A stretch of DNA of 13,170 bases, taken from assembly GCA_015499995.1 (NCBI GenBank), contig JADNRV010000786.1:1-13170 (forward strand), in the 5' to 3' direction. Below the pieces are notes generated by a model. The model was not told the origin of the DNA. It saw only the letters and a program-made list of their open reading frames with translations, and ran no database searches. This DNA comes from Flammula alnicola. Its lineage: Eukaryota > Basidiomycota > Agaricomycetes > Agaricales > Strophariaceae. Position numbers and translations under genes: made by a program. Below, in pieces: positions 1-9,300 of the stretch (within the stretch, counting starts at the first letter, position 1; every line of letters starts with the position of its first letter).

Positions 1-630
1 ACATGGTGGCAGTACATGACTTAAGTGATCCGCGGTATCTGGACCGCCATGACCTGTAAGTGGGCAATTTCTTTTCAGACAACACGAATGAAGGCGGGTG
101 GTCGAGGGCTATCACGGCGCACCGTCATACACGCCGACAATTAGCGGTTTTGGTCAGCGTCAAAATGAAGAGAGAATCTATCCTCAATGGGACGCTCGTT
201 GGCTGATATTGCGCAACATGGATCAGGACACCCTCCGGGTGAATGTTGACCGTCGGTATTGTTATTCGACCGACGACACTTTCCATGAAGTGCTTGGAGT
301 GACCTCAGAATAGCAGAGAGTCTCCTTCAGAAATGGGCTGTGGGGGGTACAGTCAGCGCTCAGCGCTCGGAATTAACCCTCTTCGAAGGACGTCGAGATA
401 GTTCAAAAGAAATAGACTCCGGAGAATTGGAAAGCAAGAACACACCAAGGCTCGCAAAAGGATCGGGATACTTAGACAGGAACGAAAGTGCTTTGTGGCA
501 CAATGTTAAGAAAACTTCGCTCAATTGTCGCTGGCGATGGTTTAGGTTCGTTGAGAGGTGCATGGATTTTGGGCTAGATAGTGGGAAGATGAGCGAGTTA
601 GGAAGAGTAACGGAAAATCTCAAAGGCGGA

Positions 631-656
631 TAATCTGGCTTACCTAATCTGGCTTA
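631..656. repeat. 12-bp direct repeat, two copies
   Basis: TAATCTGGCTTA occurs at 631-642 and again at 645-656, separated by CC. Both copies are exact. It may be a small local duplication; no function is evident. Confidence 0.8.
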
Positions 657-721
657 AGTCCAAATGCTTCTAACTCATCACGGAGTTGAAATTAATTACG
701 TAATTCTTTGTTCTAGAGAAG

Positions 722-729
722 TATAAAAA
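722..729 (+). promoter_or_regulatory. TATA-like box
   Basis: TATAAAAA lies in AT-rich DNA and is followed by a pyrimidine-rich stretch (CTCTTGTCTCC) where a start site could be. It is about 530 bp from the Scc3 start codon, or about 265 bp if the putative MITE at 897-1164 is removed. It could therefore be an ancestral promoter element of that gene, or chance in AT-rich DNA. Low confidence. Confidence 0.25.
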
Positions 730-894
730 TCGCTCTTGTCTCCATTGTTCAGATTGAAAAGAGACTGAACAAGTTGACGATAGACCGAATTTACAATGTT
801 GAAGTGTTATCCAGTTGTCCTTGATTTCGAGGTATATTTTATAACCGTTTGATATTTTATTACCATTTTATTAAGTATGCATTTGTATTTAGAG

Positions 895-1166
895 TACTGT
901 ACTATTTCGATCAATTCGGCCGTCACGCGTCACAAGCCTGATGGCCATGGCCGAAATCGGTTGCTTGTCCCATGTCACAAGCTAACTGGCCGGCACAGAA
1001 ATTCAAAAGTACCTCCGGAGCGCTGCGCGGGGCGCTCGCGCCCCGCGAAGTGGCCGAATCCTGGCCTCCGTCACGGGCTACCTAGCGCGTGGCGGACGCA
1101 CAAATTTCGTCCACTGGGTCACAGGTCACACCCCAGGCCGAATTGATCAAAATAGTATGTACAGTA
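895..1166. mobile_element. putative MITE with terminal inverted repeats and TA target duplication
   Basis: The left arm (897-921, starting CTGTA) matches the reverse complement of the right arm (1136-1164) at 24 of 25 positions. There is one 4-nt gap (extra bases in the right arm) and one C/T difference. The shared core is GATCAATTCGGCC. The outer ends CTGTA...TACAG are each flanked by TA (895-896 and 1165-1166), as expected for Tc1/mariner-type insertion. A GTAC duplication fits equally well. The interior of about 268 bp has no coding capacity, so the element would be non-autonomous. It holds a GC-only hairpin and repeated GTCAC and TGGCC motifs. It sits about 90 bp upstream of the Scc3 start codon. 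The inverted repeat and flanking TAs are visible directly; membership of a transposon superfamily is inference. Confidence 0.72.
1026..1047. repeat. GC-only perfect inverted repeat (hairpin)
   Basis: CGCGGGGCG (1026-1034) and its exact complement CGCCCCGCG (1039-1047) flank a CTCG loop, giving a 9-bp all-GC stem. It lies near the middle of the putative MITE. If transcribed in a leader it would be a very stable hairpin. Confidence 0.85.
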
Positions 1167-1230
1167 CGTCCTACCGTCCGGTGGCAGTGCAAAGTGGTGA
1201 CCTGCTTGTAAGTTGCCCTCGTGCACAACA

Positions 1231-1240
1231 ACGCGACGCG
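1231..1240 (+). promoter_or_regulatory. tandem ACGCG motifs, MluI-cell-cycle-box-like
   Basis: Two abutting ACGCG pentamers end 17 bp before the Scc3 ATG at 1258. ACGCG is the core of the MCB element bound by the MBF complex (Mbp1-Swi6 in budding yeast, Cdc10-Res in fission yeast), which drives G1/S genes including some cohesin genes. A full ACGCGT also lies at 925-930 inside the putative MITE. The closeness to the ATG means the pair may lie in the leader, so the regulatory role is inference. Confidence 0.35.
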
Positions 1241-1257
1241 ACTTGTCACACACCTCC

Positions 1258-4200
1258 ATGTCCGACGCAGACTCTCCAGCGCCCAGGCGCTCACAGAGAG
1301 AGAGAAAGGTTGCCCAGCCATTTATTTCAGGTAAGATGTTATATCCTGAGAGAGGAGAATGTGCCACGATGACACCTCAATCATCCACAGCCATTTCTGC
1401 CTCCAAGAAGCGGAAACGCAACAACAGCGACACGGAGAACGACACGCCGGATGCCACAAACGCGAAAGATGGAGAATTACCCGATAGCGATGAGGAGAAC
1501 GACGAGGATGAAGAAGAGGAAGGATATCAGGGCTCCAAAGCGAAGGGCGCGTCAGGACGCAAATCTAAACAAAAATCTTCTCCGAAGGCAAAAGCAACGA
1601 CCTCGGTCAAGAAACCTCGCGCAGAAAAGGCTACGGCACCAAAGCCACACAAAATTGTGACGCGTAGGGGGCGGAAACCCAAGGAGGAGAAGATGCATAC
1701 AACGCTGACCAAGTTGCGAAAGACACGAAAATATCTGCCGATAACCCCCTTTCAGTGAGTATCGTGATGTCTGTTTACTCGACTGCGACCCTCAATCTAT
1801 GCGTATCAGATGCTATCATGAACCCTGCATCGCCGTTGCAGTCAAGCGCCGAAGATTTTCTCGACTCTCTCGAGCAATCTCCTGGATCAGCTCTGGCTGA
1901 ACTCATCAACCTCGTTCTCCGCTCATGCGGTTGTAACGACTCAGTTGATGCCGATCAAGCTGTTGACTTTGATGGTATTGTCAGCACTCTTGATGATTTC
2001 ACGGAATCTCTCAAGCAGGTATGTGGTTGACATCCTCCGCAAAGGTAGCATGCATTTATCTCTTTACAGGAAAATTCCCCCGTGTACCCTCTGACATCCA
2101 AATTACCCGTCTTCAAAAGATTCCGCAAGTCACTTTCGGAATGGATAGAACGTCTCGTAATCTCCGCCTCCGATCTTGGCGCATTGTATTCCAGTCAGAT
2201 GATGGAAACTCTGCAGCAATGGGTCGTGTCGATGTCCTCTTCGCAAATTCGCAGTTTTCGACACACTGCCACTGTCATCGCACTGGAGGCGGAAACCGCT
2301 ATGTGTGACGTCGCTGCCGCCGTGGACAAGGAGGCAGAAGTTGTTGCACGCCAACGAGAGGGAGAAAAGAAGCGGAAGGGCTCGAAGGGTGGAAATGCTC
2401 GGCTTAAGGAGCTCGAACAAAAGGCTCAGGCAGTCAAGCGCAGACAGACTAAATTGAAAGCCTTCATCAAGGAATTTGTTGACGGGTACGCCATGACTTG
2501 AGAATTTTCATTTTGACACTCATACTCATGTTCGCAGAGTGTTTGTCCATCGATTCCGAGACCTCGACCCGAGTATTCGGGCTGAATGCGTTCGTGCGAT
2601 TGGTTTGTGGCTGAGGAAATATCCCGATTATTTCCTCGATGCACACTACCTGCGTTACGTGGGTTGGGTCTTGTCTGACTCGAACAACCATGTGCGCCTC
2701 GAGGCTGTCAAAGCTCTGTCCGGAGTCTACGATCAGGCCGAGTATATACCCTCTCTTACCCATTTCACGGAACGGTTCAAGTCTCGGCTTCTCGAGATGG
2801 CCACTTCGGATGTGGATCTCTCAATACGGGTGGCTGTTATCCATGTCCTCGGAGATATCGAGGGCCACTTCCCTCTTGAAGACGAAGAGAAGGAAAAGCT
2901 GTGTTTACTTTTATTCGACGAAGAGGGCAAGGTACGGAAGGCCGTAAGCCTTTTCGTGCGTGCAGTTTGGGAAGAAGAAGTAGATGCACAGCTCAGTGCA
3001 CACCGCAATCCCAGCGACAAGGACAAGGAACGGATAGGCATCAAAATTCTTGCTAGACTCCTCGTCAAGTGGGGCAAAGCTTTGGATACGCTCGCTGGAG
3101 ATGCAGAGGATTCAGAGATCGGCGATGATACCAGGGATGAAGAAGATGCTATGACTGGACCATCGCGTCGATCCCACAGACGGAAAGAAGTTATCGCCCT
3201 CGTCACTGACAAGAAACCTGGACGAGTCGCTCTCGCTGTAGAGGCTCTCTGGGACGAAGTTGTACCGGTCAGCGACTGGGAGGTACTTCTCGACCTTCTG
3301 CTCTTGGACCATTCTGCTTCCGGGGATGAAAGTCAGCTTGGATCGTCTCCGCGAGCAAGGGCTAGAGTCAATGGTAAGAAGCACAACGACGATTTCTTAG
3401 TAGATGAAGCCTGGAGGTTGGAGGAAGTCGAAGAAAGCATTCTACTCGAAGTTTTGGTTGCTGCTCTCCGCACAGCTAAAGAAGAATCGGCGGGCGGCAA
3501 AAAGGTTCGTTCGTGGATTCTGCATAGGCTGTTCATGAGCTGAGATGGCATGTTTAGGGCGAGGAAGAGAATGTCTCAAACGACATTACCAGAGCACTGA
3601 TCAAAGGCCTTCCGCGCCTTTTCATCAAACACCAATCCGACCAAGTTCGAATCGCCGAGGTCTTAATAATCCCTACCCTGATGAACTTGGATTTGTACTT
3701 GGAAATGCGCATGATTGCTGTGAGTTCTATTTAATTCCTTGGTATTTATTCTTACCTCTTTTCTTCTTCGAATAGGCCTATACCAGTCTATGGGACGACA
3801 TCATCAAACAATTCATGTCACATTCTTCGGCGAAGGTTCTCTCGCACGCGATGACTGCCATTCGCTACTTTATGGAGGCCACCAGCTTGTCGAATTCTAA
3901 CAGCACGAAAATCCTCGAGCTCGAAGACGAACTTTCGACTCAATTACGCGATACTATCGCTGGAAGAGATGAAATTGAGATTGCCTCCTTTTCGGAAGAT
4001 GAAGTCCTGGCTCTCAGTGCATGGTGTACACGCCTGGCTGTCTTAGCTGGGACCCGGAATATGACGTCTTGGATAGAGGAAGACGAAGGCGGAAAACAGA
4101 GCAGTGCATGGGATATCATCAATGCTCTTGTTGAGAGAGGAAGACTCGGATACAAGGACGAGGAAACGGTAAGCAATGCTTCTTGTCTCGACTAGAAATA

Positions 4201-6126
4201 CTCATGTGATAGTTTCGCGAACAGATGATCGAACAAGCTCTCCATGTCCTTATGCTCCACGTTTTATGGAAGACAAAGGGGTTGACCTCGGATAACGACC
4301 CTATGCCCGAAGAACTTCGATACAAGGAAGTTCTGCAGGAACAACGAGAAACTCTTCTTGAGAAACTTGTTGAGTATGCCGTTGGAACCCAGTCGAATAC
4401 CGCAGACGGTGTCAAACGAGCAGTGTGTTTGATACTATTTCTAACATTTCCTTCCCTAATTTCGAGTTCTAGGCTTTCAAGCACCTGCTCGATCTTCATG
4501 TATTGTTCTCCTCTACAAATGCCTTCTCGCCGGATGGCACCCCGTTACCAACTGCATCACTTGCATTGACGCTGGACGACGAAGTCCAATATCGGTGTGC
4601 AGGTTATATCCAAGCTGAGATAGAACGATACGCCGAATTCCTAGATGACGGCGACGACGAAGACAATTCTCAGAAGAGCGACGCCGAAGGCGCCAGTGAC
4701 GAGGATGAAGCAGGAGCCGAAAACACTGACAAACCAACAAAATCTCGGAAGGCGAAAAAGGCACCGAAAAAAGGTCAGTCACTTATTCGCTTCAGAACCC
4801 TCCCTTCCTTAAACGCCTTTGCAGTCGAATCAAACTCTCGGGATCTATTAGAACGAGAATATCTGTTCATTGACGTAGTATCGACGTTTTTGCGAGCAAT
4901 TCGCTGCGGCGCCATACACATTCACCATGGAGCCGTTATTCTTGCTCATTATGGCCGCCTGGAGGTGGCTTTCGACGCATGTTCGAGGGTCGTAGTTGAC
5001 ATCCTCCGGGAAGAGAGTGTCATGAAGGAGAACCCACACGTCATCGTCACCACTTTGACCCAGGCTATCCAGGAGGTATGTGTCTATCTTATTCAATTAA
5101 ACTTGCCGTGTTGAACTAATATATTTAGGCGTATACTCTTGTCCTTGATGGTGTTGTTCGCGATGAGACCAACTCTACACAGCTGGCCAAGCTTCTTTCA
5201 AACTGCTTCATAGTCCGTGGGAACCAACTGTCGATCCTACGCCGCTTGCCCAGCCAGTATATCATCCAAATACAAACCAATCTACTCTCATGGATCGGTA
5301 AACGTATCGCGGCGTATGAAACTAACAAGAACAAGAAGTCGCTTAAATCTGCCATTGCATTCTTCAAGGTGATTATACCTCTTCTTGGCGCCCTTACCAG
5401 TCGAGATGCTTTGAAAATGTGAGAAATTCTATGGCTGGTGTAATATCAGCTCTCTGACTCTGGTTCTTATTAGCAAAGCACATATGGACCAAATCCTAGC
5501 TGAGGTCAAAGTGGAGATCTCCCCTACGTCGAAGGTTTGGGAACCGCAGCGAGCTTACGAAAAACGTCTTGGTGCAATTATGTCGAAGGACAATCGTGAG
5601 TGACCTTTAAGCCCTACCTTGATTGACCCTTTCTGACCTTCTTGCTCCAGCCCAAGCACCCAAAGTCAAAAAAGGACGGAAAAAGGGTACTGCTACTGGG
5701 GCTTCAAGCGGCGAAGATGACAGCGAACCCGAACGAAGTCAAGATGAAGAGGTGCAGGAACGTCCGCGGCCCAAACCGCGACGAGTTACTCGGGCACATC
5801 CTGATGCCACCGACGAGAGTACAGGGGACGAACGTGATCCGGTCACTCCCAAAGCTCGGCCTCATCCAAAAGCTACATATCGTCACAAGACTCCTCCCGA
5901 AGTCGAGCAACCCGAAGGATCACGGCCTGGCTCGCCTCTGCCATCCTTGACGCCCTCGGAGGGTCAACCGGACGTAGAAGGGGGTCTGACGCCTAGATCT
6001 TCACTCAAGCGACCAAGATCAGACGACGAAGATGAAAGTTCTAAGGCGGCCAATGGGATTGAACCACAAGATGAGGTGGAAGGAATCCCCGATATCCAAG
6101 TCCGAAGAAAGCGAATTCGGCATTAA
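1258..6126 (+). CDS. SCC3: cohesin subunit Scc3/STAG/Psc3 (13 exons)
   Basis: Scc3 is the HEAT-repeat subunit of nuclear cohesin. It binds the kleisin Rad21/Scc1 and supports loading on DNA and sister-chromatid cohesion. My exons are 1258-1330, 1391-1754, 1810-2018, 2070-2485, 2538-3504, 3558-3719, 3776-4168, 4225-4422, 4473-4773, 4825-5075, 5129-5418, 5474-5595 and 5651-6126. All introns are GT-AG, 50-60 nt. Exon lengths sum to two bases short of a multiple of three, because exon 2 changes frame twice. Repaired, the product is about 1407 residues, usual for basidiomycete homologues. Residues 1-145 are charged and disordered, with KKRKR and an AT-hook-like RRGRKPK. The STAG domain follows (about 155-280), then the stromalin conservative domain (from about 355), then helical repeats. 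The acidic linker in exon 9 and the C-terminal tail in exon 13 look disordered. I chose ATG 1258 (MSDADSPAPRRSQRERK) over 1213 because its N terminus looks natural. Family assignment is very secure; exon 2 is not. Confidence 0.93.
1606..1809 (+). other. exon 2 region of SCC3 with two apparent frame breaks
   Basis: The AT-hook frame (RRGRKPKEE, up to about 1689) continues as conserved-looking EDAYNADQVAKDTKISADNPL only in the next frame, starting at 1689. One base appears to be missing. That frame would then meet donor GTGAGT (1755) out of phase with the next exon (AIMNP, 1812). One more T in the run at 1750-1752 would give NPLF|N and correct phase. Splice-only alternatives exist: an intron 1606-1667 (GTCAAG...GTAG, 62 nt) that deletes the AT-hook, and donor GTATCG at 1759, giving NPLSVN. 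Together they give an intact protein of about 1387 residues, but they use weaker sites and lose conserved residues. Confidence 0.7.
2538..2808 (+). other. stromalin conservative domain segment of Scc3
   Basis: This part of exon 5 encodes the most conserved stretch of the family: FVHRFRDLDPSIRAEC, then YLRYVGWVLSD, VRLEAVKAL and HFTERFKSR. The Trp at 2665-2667 (about residue 398) and Arg at 2773-2775 (about residue 434) lie 36 residues apart. That is the same spacing as human SA2 W334 and R370 by my memory of that protein. Those residues form the pocket that binds F/YxF motifs of partners such as CTCF. The pocket therefore appears intact. Confidence 0.85.
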
Positions 6127-6388
6127 TATTCAAACTGCTCTTTTATCCATTTTTTATTCTTAAATTTCCCTCCTGCTTTGCTTTTATGTCTGGGTTCAGT
6201 GCTTACCTCATGTTTTCAGTGTAGCGTCTCATATTTGTATCCAATTAGTGTAATCGTGTGGATGTCTGTAATGCCATTCCTCCATAAATTTAGAGGCAGG
6301 ACGAACGCAAGGCGATGTAAGTAAATGAGCGGTAAAAATGCAGGAATAATATAATAAAGTATGGGTATTAAATGAAGGTAAATTGTCC
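6127..6388. other. convergent intergenic spacer
   Basis: Only 262 bp separate the stop codons of the two convergent genes (TAA at 6124-6126 on plus; TAA ending at 6389 on minus). The stretch is AT-rich. T-rich runs downstream of SCC3 (about 6140-6180) and an AT-rich run at about 6345-6362 could serve 3'-end formation for either strand. Overlapping 3' untranslated regions are likely at this spacing. I see no gene or RNA here. Confidence 0.7.
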
Positions 6389-9300
6389 TTAATCCGTAGA
6401 TGATAACATATCGATAGTAGCCAACACCGCATTGCGCTAAAGGAGGACCGTCAGAAATCGTCGAAAAGAAGCGCAGATGGACTCACATCAGCGGCCATAG
6501 TGTTGTACGCTTCAGCGAGAGTGGAATTTCCAGGCAACGACGAGCGTCGCCATGATGAAGGGGTGTCAGGCGGTCGAACCGACGGAAGAAAAGCATGCTG
6601 TGCAGACGCGGCAGCAGAAGAACCAGCAGAAAGAACAGTGAAAGAACGAGATCTTCGCAGCGGACGTTCCGGATTGCTTATACCCAACATAGCGTAGAGC
6701 TCATCTTGGGCTTCGACTAAGGCTCGGGTCTCAGACGTGGGGGTATAGTTATAAGGCGATAATGCCTGGATAAGAACAGTAGGTTAGTAGGGCTTCTTTG
6801 TGGTTATTAAAGGGACGCACTGCAGAGCTTTTCAAGGGTGCATCCGTCGAAACTTCCGGGGGGCGTCGTTTGGGTATCGCAGGTACAGGTGGTATTCTTT
6901 CTGTCCGCAACATCGGACTTCGGGGTATCAGAATGGAATGCATACCGCTGCCAAGTGATGACACCTGGCTCAGTCGTTGACTGGGTGTCCGCAAGCCAGC
7001 TTTCGAAACTCGGATACTCGACTTCCTCACAGCAGATATCCGGCTGGAGTGCTTGGACGAAATGCTCTCAACCTTGTCTGTGATCCGATCGAAGTCGTTG
7101 GCGACATCTTCCGCGTGTTGCCAGGCTTCATCTCTTTCAGCCTCAAGAGTTTGCACCTGATTCCGGAGGACTTGGTTCTCGGCGACTTGTTTGAGGAAGC
7201 TGGCGTTGAGCTTTCGCAAGGCCATGGCAAGCGCACTACCCATATGGATATGTGTGAGGGAATCGAGATGAGCCAATTGGCTATCCAAACTATGCAACTC
7301 CTCTGCAAGCCTGTCAAGCGTCAAAGTGATTTCTTTTAACTCCTCCACCATTCGCATAGCATAGCTAGGGGTATCTTCTCCACTGATACACACGGAAAGT
7401 CCATCAATAAGGGTGCCTCGCCGTCGAGCCAAGACTTTATATCTTGTCTTGAGGTCTGTGCGCTGCGCTTCAAGTCGTCGCATTTCTTCCGGTATCTCGT
7501 TATCGAGAACGTCAAGGCGCAATAAACGGATGGAAGATGCTTCTGCTGACTGCCGGATAGCTCGAGAGACAATGGCCTGAAGTTGTGCAGACGTAAATGT
7601 CCATTTGGCGGCTTCCATGGTGTAGCCTCTCCATTTCGGTGGCGGGGTCTGGAATTTAGGAGAAAACATGGGACTCGCTTCTCGTACTCTAGCAGCTTGT
7701 AGAAGGTTGCTGCCAACTGACGACACCGACCCAGAACGATCGCGATATTGGTGCAATGGGAAGGCGCCCATCATTTGGACCTGACTCGGTCTGCGAGGAC
7801 CTGCAGGTAAAGGTGGTCTCATGCGTGACCGTTGGCTGAGTACCGAATCTCCTCTCGCCAGAGGAGTAGCCCTGAATTCTGAACTTTGACTCCATTCCGC
7901 AGTCGATGGGGCAGCCGGAGTTGTGCTTTGGGGAGGAAAACTAAAGTTTGTGTTTCCAGCAAAGCCGGAGGTGGGTGTATGGTCACTCTGTGCAATGGCA
8001 TCGCTAACTGCTTGATAGTATGGCGGAGGAGACCCCAGAGAAGTTCCTCTGAAGATATCAGAATCACGACCGTTGAAGTTGGCGCTTTTATAGGTCAATG
8101 AATTCTGGGCCTGGGTTGGGGCGGCACTCGGGTCTGTCGCGACTGCCGCTGGTGAGGGATTGACCTCTTCTCTTGGTGCAAACGATGCAGGCGGGCTTTC
8201 AGCTGTCTCGGGTCCATTGATGGCGAGCGTACTTCCCGATCTTGATGCAGTGTTTGTAATTGTCAAGGCAGGAGGCAATCTTCCGCGGGCAGATGACCTA
8301 GCCTTTTGAGAAGCTGTAGGTGAAGGTGGTGGGATGTCAGGCGGAGGAGGGATGTGAGGAGCAAAGGCCGCAACGGCAGGTGGGGCAGGCGCGGGTGGTG
8401 GAATGGGAGAAGAAGTGGGAGATACTGAAATAGAAGAGGGTGGGGCTGGAGAGGAGGGCGGCAAAGGTGACATAGGAATGGCCGGAAGAGATTTCATCCT
8501 GTGTTTAGATGATTCGGACGAAGGAGTATACATTGAACTACTGTCTGAGCCCTGTGCTATGCTGGTTCCTCGACTTGGAGACCTGCTCAAATCAGTGGCC
8601 AGCGATAAATTACTGGAACCCGCGATTTGCTCTTCTGGAGCAGGAGGCGGTTGACCGTCTGTAGAGGCCTGACGCGCAACAGTATTGGCTGCCTCATCAG
8701 TCGCTGGTTCTAACTTTGCATTCGAACTGGAAGGGTCTTCAATGGGACTGTCTGAAATATCTGCGAGGCGTCGATTCGAGGGCGAACCAGATCTCCCCAC
8801 TAGGCCGATTGTCTTGATCTTGTTAATGCTTGCTTGCCGTGAATGCCTGACGGTGGTCCCAGCCCGGTTGAGCAAAATTTGCTGGGCCAAACTCTGCTGA
8901 GAATTCACGCGAGGAAGGGTGGCGGATAATGGCACTGTCGACATCGGCGCGACATCAACTCCCTCCAACGACACAGGGACCATGGACGGCGAGTTGGAAT
9001 CGCCGGTCAAGATTGGACTGAATAGATCTGGGGTTTCCGGAAATTCTTGTGTAACTTCTACATCCTCTTCGGTCGTAGGAGTGTCAGCCTCAGCAAGTTG
9101 TGGAGTGACAGTGATCTTGTACGCTTTGGCATCTCTTGAATCTCGTACAACCTTGATGGGACTTGGTGCACTACCTGAACGTTGCCGATTGAAGATGGTG
9201 CTGACTGGCGGTGGGGCAAGGAGGTCTGCTGAAACTAGCGATAATGAACTGTGCGAACTTGTAGGGGAAGGAACCTGCAAAAATTATGTGTTACCAGTGC

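Larger units (their letters stand above)
1..894. other. left flanking region without a supported gene
   Basis: I find no gene here that I can defend. Positions 98-313 are open on the plus strand, but the frame has a stop at 89-91, begins at a GTG, and has no plausible upstream exon. Open stretches at 340-633 (+) and 360-623 (-) mirror each other and resemble nothing I know. The DNA becomes AT-rich from about 660 to 894, as expected of intergenic sequence. The 3' end of a gene lying mostly left of the window cannot be excluded: a frame open from position 3 ends at a TAA at 57-59. Confidence 0.5.

Noticed and set aside
56..78. GTAAGT...TTTTCAG stretch resembling a complete 23-nt intron
   Set aside because: It is far below the 50-63 nt size of every other intron here. 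Joining its flanks gives a frame that stops almost at once (TGA at 89-91).
98..313. 71-codon open frame, + strand
   Set aside because: It begins at GTG, with an in-frame stop just upstream and no ATG until position 218. It resembles no family I know.
877..1146. 89-codon ATG frame, + strand
   Set aside because: It lies almost wholly inside the putative MITE and is a by-product of its GC-rich sequence.
2733..3212. 159-codon open frame on the minus strand
   Set aside because: It is a Ser/Arg-rich shadow of SCC3 exon 5, whose plus frame is clearly conserved.
7016..7633. Uds1 (up-regulated during septation) domain identity for the coiled-coil block
   Set aside because: The general helical layout is similar, but I could not match diagnostic residues of that family from memory, so I left the family open.
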